A DNA stretch of 33,194 nucleotides, from positions 1 to 33,194 of the forward strand of contig JAEDHK010000014.1 of NCBI GenBank assembly GCA_016297005.1, in the 5' to 3' direction. The notes beneath the pieces are model-generated. The model ran no database searches, was not told where the DNA came from, and saw nothing but the letters and a program-made list of their open reading frames with translations. The position numbers and the translations under genes are program-made. The DNA comes from Clostridia bacterium. Lineage in GTDB: Bacteria > Bacillota > Clostridia > Christensenellales > DTU072. Positions 1-6,857 of this stretch are shown here, piece by piece; the stretch's first letter is position 1, and each line of letters opens with the position of its first letter.

Positions 1-1393
1 CCTTTTCGCGTCTGCCGTTTACCGGAATAATATCCGTAACCTTTGGTTCTCCCTGTGTTATCGTACCGGTTTTATCAAGTGCCACAATCTGCGTTTTCCC
101 GGTTTTTTCTAAAGATACCGCCGTTTTGAAGAGAATGCCGTTCTTTGCTCCCATTCCGTTTCCGACCATGATGGCTACAGGTGTGGCAAGTCCAAGCGCA
201 CAGGGACAGCTTATTACCAAAACGGATATGCCCCTCGACAAAGCAAATCCTACCGACTGACCGGCGATAAGCCATGCTATAACGGTTATTGCCGCAATAA
301 TAATAACGGTAGGAACGAATAATCCCGATACCTTGTCGGCAACTTTTGCAATCGGTGCTTTGGTTGCCGCCGCATCGCTGACCATCTGTATTATCTGCGA
401 AAGTGTGGTGTCCTCACCGACTCTCGTCGCTTCACAGCGAAGAAATCCCGACTGATTCAGAGTTCCTGCGGAAACTACGCTTCCGACCGTTTTATCCACG
501 GGAATACTCTCTCCTGTCAGCGTAGATTCGTCTACCGCGCTGTTTCCTTCTATAACGGTTCCGTCTATAGGAATATTTTCGCCCGGACGCACGACGAATA
601 CGTCTCCCTTCATTGCCTGTTCGATGGGTACGGTTATTTCATTACCGTCACGAACGAGAGTGGCGGTCTTGGGGGCAAGTCTCATCAACCCTTTCAAAGC
701 ATCTGTTGTTTTGCCTTTTGAGCGGGCTTCCAGCATTTTTCCAAGCGTTATAAGCGCAAGAATCATGGCGGCGGATTCAAAGTAGAATTCATGCATATAA
801 GACATTACGACTTCTGCATTTCCCTTGACCTGCGCATCCGTCATTGCAAACAAAGCGAAGGTGCTGTATCCGAAAGCCGCCGTAGCGCCTAATGCAACCA
901 ACGTATCCATATTCGGCGAACGACGCCACAAGCTCTTAAATCCGCTTATAAAAAACTTCTGATTAATAACCATAATTGCAACCGTTAACAACAACTGCAA
1001 AAGCCCCATTGCAACGTGGTTATTATCAAAAAAAGGCGGCATAGGCCAGCCCCACATCATATGTCCCATAGAAACGTACATGAGGACGAGCAAAAAAACG
1101 AGAGAGGCAATCAATCGTTTTTTCAGTGCGGGAGTCTCTCTGTCTTTCAGAGTGTCGCCATCGGAACACGACTGTGTATTCTGCTCCTTTTTTGCTTTTT
1201 TCAATACTGCTTCGTATCCTGCGTTTCGAACAGCCGCTATAATCTCATCGGCGCTTGCAGTGCCTTCCACCCCCATGGAATTGGTCAGCAGACTCACCGA
1301 GCAGGACGTTACGCCTTTTACGCCTGACACCGCTTTTTCCACCCGTGTAGCGCAGGCGGCGCAGCTCATACCGGTTACCGTATATTGCTCCAT
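1..1393 (-). CDS. copA: Copper-exporting P1B-type ATPase, C-terminal part outside the window
   Basis: This is an ATP-driven membrane pump that exports Cu(I). Reading leftward from an ATG at 1393, the protein opens with one heavy-metal-associated domain carrying GMSCAAC (Cys11 and Cys14). Transmembrane helices follow, then the actuator-domain TGES motif, the CPC metal-translocation motif in a membrane helix, and the phosphorylated aspartate in DKTGT close to the window edge. About 464 codons are visible; the ATP-binding domain and last helices lie to the left. The start is set by a strong AAAGGAGG site about 13 bases upstream. It sits 22 bases after the stop of csoR and is almost certainly co-transcribed with it, so copper relieves CsoR repression of both. 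CPC and GMxCxxC identify a Cu(I) pump (family knowledge); the exact ion is not proven by sequence. Confidence 0.95.
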   Translation of the reverse strand, partial: MEQYTVTGMSCAACATRVEKAVSGVKGVTSCSVSLLTNSMGVEGTASADEIIAAVRNAGYEAVLKKAKKEQNTQSCSDGDTLKDRETPALKKRLIASLVFLLVLMYVSMGHMMWGWPMPPFFDNNHVAMGLLQLLLTVAIMVINQKFFISGFKSLWRRSPNMDTLVALGATAAFGYSTFALFAMTDAQVKGNAEVVMSYMHEFYFESAAMILALITLGKMLEARSKGKTTDALKGLMRLAPKTATLVRDGNEITVPIEQAMKGDVFVVRPGENIPIDGTVIEGNSAVDESTLTGESIPVDKTVGSVVSAGTLNQSGFLRCEATRVGEDTTLSQIIQMVSDAAATKAPIAKVADKVSGLFVPTVIIIAAITVIAWLIAGQSVGFALSRGISVLVISCPCALGLATPVAIMVGNGMGAKNGILFKTAVSLEKTGKTQIVALDKTGTITQGEPKVTDIIPVNGRREK

Positions 1394-1415
1394 AATTTAT
1401 TTGTAACGCCTCCTT

Positions 1416-1724
1416 TCATTTCATCAACTTTTGCAAAGTCACTACTAACTCGTCAATTACTTCATCCTTGCCGTCTCGGATATCTCTGGCAACGCAGCCC
1501 CGAATATGGCTGGCGAGCAACTCTTTATTAAAAGCATTAACTGCGGCATTAACTGCGGCTGACTGAATCAAAATATCCGCACAGTAAGCATCTTTTTCCA
1601 CCATTCCTCGAATCCCCCGAATTTGTCCTTCAATTCGGTTCAGACGATGTATCAGTTTCTTGCGTTCCGCCTCGGAACGCTTCGTCGTTTTTCCGCAACA
1701 TTCACAATTTTTTTGATCTAACAT
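1416..1724 (-). CDS. csoR: Copper-sensing transcriptional repressor CsoR
   Basis: An all-helical DUF156-family repressor that binds operator DNA when metal-free and lets go on binding Cu(I). The 102-residue protein has the CsoR ligand set Cys48, His73 and Cys77, with the 25- and 4-residue spacing known for CsoR. This sets it apart from the formaldehyde sensor FrmR and the nickel sensor RcnR. The conserved basic stretch HRLNRIEGQIRGI lies at residues 26-38. A Cys-rich N-terminus (NCECC, residues 6-10) is an extra feature that may also bind metal (inference). An AAAGGAG site precedes the ATG. It is the first gene of a csoR-copA operon and probably represses itself, because two G-tract palindromes lie in its promoter. 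Confidence 0.93.
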   Translation of the reverse strand: MLDQKNCECCGKTTKRSEAERKKLIHRLNRIEGQIRGIRGMVEKDAYCADILIQSAAVNAAVNAFNKELLASHIRGCVARDIRDGKDEVIDELVVTLQKLMK

Positions 1725-1741
1725 GATGACAACTCCTTTAT

Positions 1742-1792
1742 ATACCCCATAGGGGTATTTTTATTATGTTTCCCTAATGGGGTATATGTCAA
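1742..1792 (-). promoter_or_regulatory. csoR-copA promoter with two CsoR-like operators
   Basis: On the minus strand a perfect -35 (TTGACA, 1787-1792) and a -10 (CATAAT, 1763-1768) are separated by 18 bp. One GC-tract palindrome (ATACCCCATTAGGG type, about 1772-1786) fills the spacer. A second, ATACCCC-TAT-GGGGTAT, lies just downstream of the -10 at 1742-1758. Both match the known CsoR operator style (A/T-rich ends, opposed C4/G4 tracts), so bound CsoR would block RNA polymerase. Confidence 0.85.
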
Positions 1793-1897
1793 ACGATTAC
1801 GACGAATTTTCTAAAAAATTTTTTATCGGGGATATAAAAAGACAAAAAACGCCGACGCGCAGTTCATTCAACGTATCGATGATTTTGTCACAGAGGG

Positions 1898-2458
1898 ATG
1901 TTTGGGAATGCGGTATTGATTGATTGCATTAAAGAGAAGTTGCAGACATGGTCGCCGGAACAAATTGCGAACGCCAAATGCGATTTTGTTGTTCCGAGTT
2001 TCAAAACGATTTATCGATGGTTATATGAAGGATATTTGCTGAATTGAAACCTGAAGGTATTGCGAAAAAAGGGAAAGGCAAGAAAAAGGGTAGGAAACGG
2101 CGGAAGATTTACAACAGGTAAAAGTATACGAGCGTATATAAACGGAAAGAAGTCGGACATCGTAAAAAGTATTACGTGCGACAGAGGAAGCGAATTTGCT
2201 AATTGGCGGCAGATAGAGGAAGAATTACACTGTGATATATATTTTGCAGACCCATATTGCGCTTGGCAAAAAGGAACAAACGAAAACAGCAATGGATTAC
2301 TTCGGGAGTTTTATCCCAAAGGGCGCAATCTCTCCCACGTGGGAGAGAAGACATTGAAAAAGAATCCGGCGTTAATTAACGCCAGACCCAGAAAAGTTCT
2401 CAACTACAGATCGCCTGCAGAATTGTTTGAACTTGAACTCAAAAAGTGTTGCACTTAG
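1898..2458 (+). pseudogene. IS30-family transposase remnant
   Basis: One reading frame runs through this stretch and matches IS30-type transposases. It has a WSPEQIA...TIYRWLYEG block, then LRKKGK, then TCDRGSEF and YFADPY-AWQKGTNENSNGLLREFYPKG, and an ending with RPRKVLNYRSPAELF. The frame is broken by an in-frame TGA at 2045-2047. The roughly 100 central residues that normally hold the GHWE motif and the first catalytic Asp are missing, so the frame jumps from a basic segment straight to the second Asp block. The N-terminal helix-turn-helix is not recognisable. It cannot encode an active enzyme. The short inverted pair TGTCAAAC (1787-1794) and GTTTGACA (2458-2465) may be the remains of the element ends; eight bases are too few to be sure. 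Confidence 0.85.
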
Positions 2459-2472
2459 TTTGACAAATCACT

Positions 2473-2510
2473 CCAAACCGAAGAGAAGGTTTGGTATTTC
2501 TTTCTTTTTT
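2473..2510 (+). terminator. Rightward intrinsic terminator after the IS30 remnant
   Basis: CCAAACC (2473-2479) pairs with GGTTTGG (2488-2494) across an 8-base loop and is followed by a T-rich tract ending in six Ts. It would stop rightward transcription leaving the IS30 remnant. Confidence 0.65.
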
Positions 2511-2532
2511 ATGACAAATCAGCTTTTGTCAT
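2511..2532. repeat. Short inverted repeat after the ABM/YunG-like gene
   Basis: ATGACAAA (2511-2518) and TTTGTCAT (2525-2532) form an 8-bp stem just past the stop of the leftward gene at 2543. No T-run follows on the minus strand, so it may be a 3' stabilising hairpin, or remains of the IS end, since TGACAAATCA also occurs at 2461. Confidence 0.4.
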
Positions 2533-2542
2533 ATTCATAATT

Positions 2543-3307
2543 TTATTCTTTTTCGATTTTTTTCTTCAATTCGTTTTTCAAAAGAAGATATCGGGCGTAT
2601 TTTTCGCCGTCGGAGAAGTGCGCTTCACGCGATTGCTGGTATTTTAAATCGTAACAAAGCTTTTCTCCTCCAAATTGTTCGTCAGTCAGGTCAAAAACGA
2701 CGCCGTCTACTTCATTAAAACAATGGTACCCGCCCTCCGATAACGGCACGCCGTACACTTTGCCGCCGAAGATATCCTGAACGAGAAAAGAAGTGATCGA
2801 ACATTGTCCGAGCGTCCTATTCTGCTTGCTCCATTTCGGGCGCAAGCGGGGGGCGCAGGTCTCAGCGCACCAGATATCCGACAAAAGATCGTAAAGAACG
2901 CGCGGATTTTTTACTGCCTTATATTCCTCCGTGATCGGAGACGCATTTGCTTCTTCCCATCCGTAAAACCCGTATTTTTTCTTGCTCGTTTGCAGAAACT
3001 TTTCGTCGCTCTTCGGAACATTTTCTTCCGATAAAAAGCGTTCTGCATGGACGCTCAATCCGTATTTATCGCGCAGAGTAATAATCTGCTGCATCATAGG
3101 GGACGCATGGTGGACATCGAGCGCTCTTTGATCTCTCCAACGATCCACCAAAAGGACCGTCTCCGGATCGGACGCGGAAAAATAGTATTCATATCCGAGA
3201 TTGCCCTCTTCTTCCCGTATACGCGCGGCGATCGCTTCCATCTCCTTAACGAATTTTTTTGCGCCGCCGTTTTGACCTTTATAAAACAGATGAATCGTGA
3301 TACTCAT
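2543..3307 (-). CDS. ABM-domain (YgiN-like) protein fused to a YunG-like domain
   Basis: The 254-residue protein has two parts. Residues 1 to about 95 look like an antibiotic-biosynthesis-monooxygenase fold (MSITIHLFYK..., then FSASDPETVLLVDRWRDQRALDVHHAS), a dimeric small alpha/beta barrel used in quinol and other oxidations. Residues about 135-235 resemble the Bacillus YunG family, with GQCSITSFLVQDIFGG, GGYHCFN and FDLTDEQFGG. Cys169, His195 and Asp206 in that order suggest a papain-like Cys-His-Asp arrangement, but no activity is established for YunG (inference). No signal peptide is seen, so it is probably cytoplasmic. A TAGGAGG site lies 7 bases before the ATG. It appears monocistronic, with its own promoter overlapped by a palindrome. 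The joining of these two domains is unusual to me; the substrate is unknown. Confidence 0.75.
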   Translation of the reverse strand: MSITIHLFYKGQNGGAKKFVKEMEAIAARIREEEGNLGYEYYFSASDPETVLLVDRWRDQRALDVHHASPMMQQIITLRDKYGLSVHAERFLSEENVPKSDEKFLQTSKKKYGFYGWEEANASPITEEYKAVKNPRVLYDLLSDIWCAETCAPRLRPKWSKQNRTLGQCSITSFLVQDIFGGKVYGVPLSEGGYHCFNEVDGVVFDLTDEQFGGEKLCYDLKYQQSREAHFSDGEKYARYLLLKNELKKKIEKE

Positions 3308-3320
3308 AAAAATACCTCCT

Positions 3321-3357
3321 ATATACTCAGTATAGGACGAAGAAGATAAAAAATCAA
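3321..3357 (-). promoter_or_regulatory. Promoter of the ABM/YunG-like gene with an operator-like palindrome
   Basis: On the minus strand, TTGATT (3352-3357), a 17-bp spacer and TATACT (3329-3334) form a good sigma-A promoter. The -10 is one arm of the palindrome TATACTCAGTATA (3322-3334), which would let a repressor sit on the -10 and the start site. Confidence 0.65.
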
Positions 3358-3360
3358 CGA

Positions 3361-3393
3361 AAAAAACATGCGCGCCTCACATGAGACGCGCAT
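3361..3393 (-). terminator. Intrinsic terminator after rplL
   Basis: ATGCGCG-C-CTC and GAG-A-CGCGCAT (3368-3393) pair around an ACAT loop with one mismatch, and six Ts follow on the minus strand. It ends the rplJL transcript, so rpoBC is not downstream here. Confidence 0.85.
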
Positions 3394-3419
3394 ATCCGAA
3401 TTTAGAAGCAGGTAAAAAA

Positions 3420-3800
3420 TTACTTGAGTTCGGCTTCCGCACCGGCAGCCTTGAGTTTCTCGACCATTTCGTTGGCAGCGTCCTTTGCAACGCCTTCCTT
3501 GATGGTCTTGGGAGCTCCGTCAACGAGAGCCTTAGCTTCAACGAGGCCGAGGCCGGTGACTTCACGGACAACCTTGATGACGGCGATCTTGTTGGCGCCG
3601 ACAGCCTTGAGGACAACGTCGAATTCGGTCTTTTCTTCTTCGGCGGCTTCAGCGGCAGCAGCGGGAGCGGCACCGCCGGCAACAGCCATGGGAGCGGCGG
3701 CGCTTACGCCGAATTCGGTCTCGAGAGCCTTAACGAGTTCGTTGAGTTCGAGCACGGACATGGATTTAACTTCTTCAATAAATTTAGCGATATCAGCCAT
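3420..3800 (-). CDS. rplL: Ribosomal protein bL12 (L7/L12)
   Basis: This is the stalk protein of the 50S subunit, which recruits and stimulates translation GTPases. The 126-residue length and layout are typical. An N-terminal dimerisation helix pair covers residues 1-33 (MADIAKFIEEVKSMSVLELN), an Ala/Gly/Glu-rich hinge covers about 34-57, and the C-terminal domain (KTEFDVVLKAVGANKIAVIK, VREVTGLGLVEAKALVD) runs to the end. It lies 30 bases after rplJ and precedes a strong terminator. It shares the L10-leader-controlled transcript with rplJ. Confidence 0.98.
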   Translation of the reverse strand: MADIAKFIEEVKSMSVLELNELVKALETEFGVSAAAPMAVAGGAAPAAAAEAAEEEKTEFDVVLKAVGANKIAVIKVVREVTGLGLVEAKALVDGAPKTIKEGVAKDAANEMVEKLKAAGAEAELK

Positions 3801-3830
3801 TTTTTAAAATCTCCTTTTTGAAAATAATTT

Positions 3831-4322
3831 TTATTCCGCTTTCTTTTCGGCGATAGCGGATACCGCCCTGGCGAGACCTGCCACAGGAGCCTGCAACAGA
3901 CCGATGATTTGAGAAATAAGACCTTCTCTGCTGGGCAAGGTGGCGAGCACTTTGCAACCTTCTACGTCTAAGTAATCTTTTCCGACGAGACCGCACTTAA
4001 CTTCCATCTTCTTGAAAGCCTTTTGCTTGTCAAAAGCGATTTTTGCGGGGGCGGCAAGATCATCCGAACCGAGCGCGATAGCGGTACATCCGTTCAGGGC
4101 TTCGTCAAACTGATTAAATCCGAGGTCGTTAAGCGCGATCTTGAGCAGTCTGTTTTTATAGACGTGATAAGATACGCCTTTGGCACGGAAATCATTACGA
4201 AGCTGGGTGTCTTCCGCAACGGTCAGTCCTTTGTAGTCAACGAGTACGAAAGAGCTTGCTTTTTCAAGTTTTTCCTTTATCTCGGCAACTTTTAAAACTT
4301 TTGCGTCTTTTGATGCTGACAA
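3831..4322 (-). CDS. rplJ: Ribosomal protein uL10, TTG start
   Basis: This is the base of the ribosomal stalk: it binds 23S rRNA and carries L12 dimers on its C-terminal helix. The 163 residues have the normal order, an N-terminal RNA-binding domain (VLVDYKGLTVAEDTQLRNDFR, then YKNRLLKIAL) and a C-terminal L12-binding helix region (QIIGLLQAPVAGLARAVSAIAEKK). The only start that fits is a TTG at 4320-4322, nine bases after a perfect AGGAGG; there is no ATG nearby. The weak start codon behind a strong ribosome-binding site suits a gene under autogenous control, where the L10-L12 complex binds its own leader. It is followed 30 bases later by rplL. Confidence 0.97.
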   Translation of the reverse strand: MSASKDAKVLKVAEIKEKLEKASSFVLVDYKGLTVAEDTQLRNDFRAKGVSYHVYKNRLLKIALNDLGFNQFDEALNGCTAIALGSDDLAAPAKIAFDKQKAFKKMEVKCGLVGKDYLDVEGCKVLATLPSREGLISQIIGLLQAPVAGLARAVSAIAEKKAE

Positions 4323-4374
4323 TGTAATTTACCTCCTTCTATTATCTTTGTCTTGCGACAAACGTTTGCAATAA

Positions 4375-4513
4375 ATAAAAATCCGTCATTCATACGAAAG
4401 ACGGAGCATAACTATACCGGCCTGTGCCGTGCTGTATTATTCGTTATACGCCTCTTTCTGCGCGGGTTTTTTCGTTTTGAACCTTTCGGTACCTGCGGTC
4501 TTTGAATGAGAAC
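4375..4513 (-). ncRNA. L10 leader with attenuator (ribosomal protein L10/L12 autoregulation)
   Basis: The leader of the rplJL mRNA contains the conserved L10-leader core on the minus strand at about 4441-4504 (ACCGCAGGTACC, then a G/C-rich and purine-rich arm). This is the site where L10-L12 binds in Firmicutes and other bacteria. Further down, TCCGTC (4400-4405) and GACGGA (4382-4387) form a hairpin followed by TTTTTAT, which is an intrinsic terminator. So control here is probably by premature termination as well as at translation. The match is by eye, not by covariance model. Confidence 0.85.
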
Positions 4514-4519
4514 GTGATT

Positions 4520-4548
4520 ATTCTACCGATTCTCTTCCCTTTTGTCAA
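4520..4548 (-). promoter_or_regulatory. rplJL promoter
   Basis: On the minus strand, TTGACA (4543-4548), a 17-bp spacer and TAGAAT (4520-4525) form a near-consensus strong promoter, placing the transcript start near 4513, at the head of the L10 leader. Confidence 0.88.
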
Positions 4549-4592
4549 GGAAAAAACGACTTCATTTTTAACTTTTTATATTTTTCGATAAA

Positions 4593-5351
4593 TCAGTTAC
4601 GATTATAGACTTTGACGGACTTTAACAGAACGGGATAGTTGCCATCTGCCTCCATTACCGCCTTCGTAAGCGCGTACAACTCGTTATTGTCGTCGCTCTC
4701 GACGGTAATCCCGAACGCCGCGTAATACCCGTTATATTCCGGATGCGCGTATGGCAGGAAGAAGAACTCCGTATCGGCGCTGTTATAGTCGTCTTTGTCT
4801 CGCACCATACCGAGCACGCCGGCAGTAAAAGAAATATTATTCTTCGAATCGGGATCGTTGGCAAAAAACTCGCCTTTGATCTTACCGTAATAGGCGTCGG
4901 GCGTCTTCCTGACCAGGTTGCCTTCTCTGTCGGTCACGTACGCTCCGCCTTGGAGATAAGCCGAGGACGGCTCGCCGGTTTCTTTATAATAAGCGATATC
5001 GGCGCGATAAAAAACCGTTTCGTTATACAATCCTTTCTCTACGTATTTAATAAAATTTTCTACCGTCTTAGGCGCGTATTCGGTCAGAAGATAGACTTTT
5101 ATACCGTATTCTTTTTCATTATATATGATAGAAAAATCAGCGTACTGTCCCTTAGGCATCGCCTTTGCCGAAACCGTCTTGAACTCCTTTCCTTTGATCG
5201 GATCTTCGATCGTCGTTCCTTTCGAGGGAGAGGGATCGGGACTTTTGCCGATGATCCCGACAAAATACAGCGGGATCAGGACGGCGCAAAGCACGATTGC
5301 CACACACAAAAGAGCTGTCGCGGCATAAAAAACGCGGTTTTTCTTTTCCAT
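4593..5351 (-). CDS. Membrane-anchored cyclophilin-type peptidyl-prolyl isomerase
   Basis: A 252-residue cyclophilin-like protein with an N-terminal membrane anchor (about residues 8-34, very hydrophobic after MEKKNR), so the enzyme domain faces outside the cell. The domain shows VYLLTEYAPKTVENFIKYVE, then VFYRADIA, YLQGG, GVLGMVRD and YYAAFGIT. The equivalents of the catalytic Arg and Gln of cyclophilin A (R in FYR, Q in LQGG) are kept, but the usual FHR is FYR, SQFFI has become TEFFF, and an acidic insert is present. Activity is plausible but not assured. The ATG directly follows the TAA of the upstream cyclophilin gene, so the two are translationally coupled. Likely roles are folding of secreted or surface proteins (inference). 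It is the last gene of the M16-to-cyclophilin operon. Confidence 0.85.
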   Translation of the reverse strand: MEKKNRVFYAATALLCVAIVLCAVLIPLYFVGIIGKSPDPSPSKGTTIEDPIKGKEFKTVSAKAMPKGQYADFSIIYNEKEYGIKVYLLTEYAPKTVENFIKYVEKGLYNETVFYRADIAYYKETGEPSSAYLQGGAYVTDREGNLVRKTPDAYYGKIKGEFFANDPDSKNNISFTAGVLGMVRDKDDYNSADTEFFFLPYAHPEYNGYYAAFGITVESDDNNELYALTKAVMEADGNYPVLLKSVKVYNRN

Positions 5352-6857
5352 TTATTCCACCGTAAAGATCGTGACCTCTTTGATATCGATCAGGCGCGAA
5401 GCGGGGTAATTTATCGTTATACCTCCGCTCGCGACCGCCTGCGTGGTCGTATTTTTGACGAGCATGTCGACAAAATCTATATCTTCCTGATAAGGCATAA
5501 AACCGAACGCCGCATAAGAACCGTCCCAGCCGTTATAATCGGAGGAGCAGAGAAAGAATCCGGACGTTGCCGAATCCGGTTCGCCGGTGCGTGCCATAGA
5601 GATGACGCCGGAGCAATGTCCGATAACGTTACTGAAAAAGCCGTTCGATACGAATTCGCCTTTGATGGGAGCGTTTGTGTTTGGTTTGGGAGAATAGCCG
5701 TTGTTCTTTTTTCCTCCCGTCTGGACGTTGCTGCCGCCCTGAACGCCGATCCCGGGCATGATCCGGTGAATCGCCGTTCCGTCATAAAAACCGCTTTCGG
5801 CGTAAGAAATAAAATTTTTAACCGTTTCCGGGGCATATTCGGACAAGAGATAAACGGTCAGGTCTTTTTCCAGCCCGTCCGACGTTTCAAGCGTTATCTT
5901 GGCGTACGTGCCGGAGACACGATCGTTCTCTTTCGCGAAAGAAAACCGATAAAAACCGGATTCCGTCTCGAATAAACGACATCTGCCGTACAATTCGACC
6001 TTTTTCTCCTCAGTCAGACTTCCGGAAAGATCAACCGCTTGCTGTGCGATCGTTTCCGATCCGATCCAAACGGCAACCGTCCCGTCGTGATCCAATATCA
6101 TGCACACGGGAAAAGCGGACGTGCGGTCGGAACGTACTATATACGGGAAGAAATAAGCCTTACTTTCGGTATAAACGGCGCCGTTGATAGAAAGACGCAC
6201 GTCCTGAACCGCGTCCGTATCCTTAACGGCGTATGCGTCCGAGAGGACGGAAGCGTAATTAATAAACGTGTCCGTGCTCGCATATCCGAACAGTCTCGAC
6301 GCGATGTGCAAAATCTCCGTATGGCTATACCGGTCTCCGGCAGTTACGAGGTATTTTTTGTTAATACCGGCAAGGACGCCGCCGGATCTCGGAAACGACG
6401 GCCGTTGGGCCGTGGCAAACGAACTGCCATCGTAGACTTTGTTCATTCTTTCAAAGAATTCCTGATAAATAGCGTTCGTCTCGCCGTCTGCGGAAAGAAC
6501 GTACTTCTTATACTTGGTTTTTTCCGGTTCGACTTTCTCGTGCAAAGCGGTATAGGCCGTTCCGAGCGCGTCGAAAGCCGCATACGTTTCCTGCGGGATA
6601 CGTCCGAGGGAGTGCGAAGAACAATCGCCGGCTTTCCCTTCGTTTTCCAGAACGACGCCCATTTCGTTACAATCGCAATAATTGGCCGCTATACGCTTGT
6701 TGTCGGTGGTTCTGTTCCGTCTTTCGCCGCAAGAGGCGGCAAGCGAAATTTTAGAAATCGATTCTGCCGTTCCCGACGGCTTTTGGCAAGACGTAAACAG
6801 AAACGTCAGAGCGCATAAGATAAGGGCGGCGAACAAGATCTTATTTTTTCTTTTCAT
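5352..6857 (-). CDS. Lipoprotein with C-terminal cyclophilin domain
   Basis: The ATG at 6855-6857 (MKRKNKILFAALIL...) gives a clean lipoprotein signal, with the lipobox LFTSC and Cys24. The upstream in-frame extension only overlaps the recA tail in another frame and is rejected; GAGG lies upstream of the chosen ATG. The mature protein has about 300 residues of unrecognised sequence, followed by a cyclophilin domain in roughly the last 180 residues. That domain shows VYLLSEYAPETVKNFISYAESG, AIHRIMPG, VQGG, GVISMART, SGFFL and GSYAAFGFM. The catalytic Arg (HR) and Gln (VQGG) positions are kept. The start overlaps the recA stop by 17 bases, so it is part of the recA transcript. It probably acts on proteins outside the membrane together with the next gene; the large middle domain may give substrate specificity (inference). 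Confidence 0.85.
   Translation of the reverse strand: MKRKNKILFAALILCALTFLFTSCQKPSGTAESISKISLAASCGERRNRTTDNKRIAANYCDCNEMGVVLENEGKAGDCSSHSLGRIPQETYAAFDALGTAYTALHEKVEPEKTKYKKYVLSADGETNAIYQEFFERMNKVYDGSSFATAQRPSFPRSGGVLAGINKKYLVTAGDRYSHTEILHIASRLFGYASTDTFINYASVLSDAYAVKDTDAVQDVRLSINGAVYTESKAYFFPYIVRSDRTSAFPVCMILDHDGTVAVWIGSETIAQQAVDLSGSLTEEKKVELYGRCRLFETESGFYRFSFAKENDRVSGTYAKITLETSDGLEKDLTVYLLSEYAPETVKNFISYAESGFYDGTAIHRIMPGIGVQGGSNVQTGGKKNNGYSPKPNTNAPIKGEFVSNGFFSNVIGHCSGVISMARTGEPDSATSGFFLCSSDYNGWDGSYAAFGFMPYQEDIDFVDMLVKNTTTQAVASGGITINYPASRLIDIKEVTIFTVE

Noticed and set aside
2330..2347. Perfect 18-bp palindrome CTCTCCCACGTGGGAGAG
   Set aside because: It lies within the IS30 transposase frame and codes for part of NLSHVGEK; no promoter or gene start is near, so an operator role is not supported.
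4743..5975. Long rightward open frame (410 codons) opposite the two cyclophilin genes
   Set aside because: It is antisense to two well-supported genes, has no family likeness and no Shine-Dalgarno, and such long mirror frames are common opposite G/C-rich codons here.
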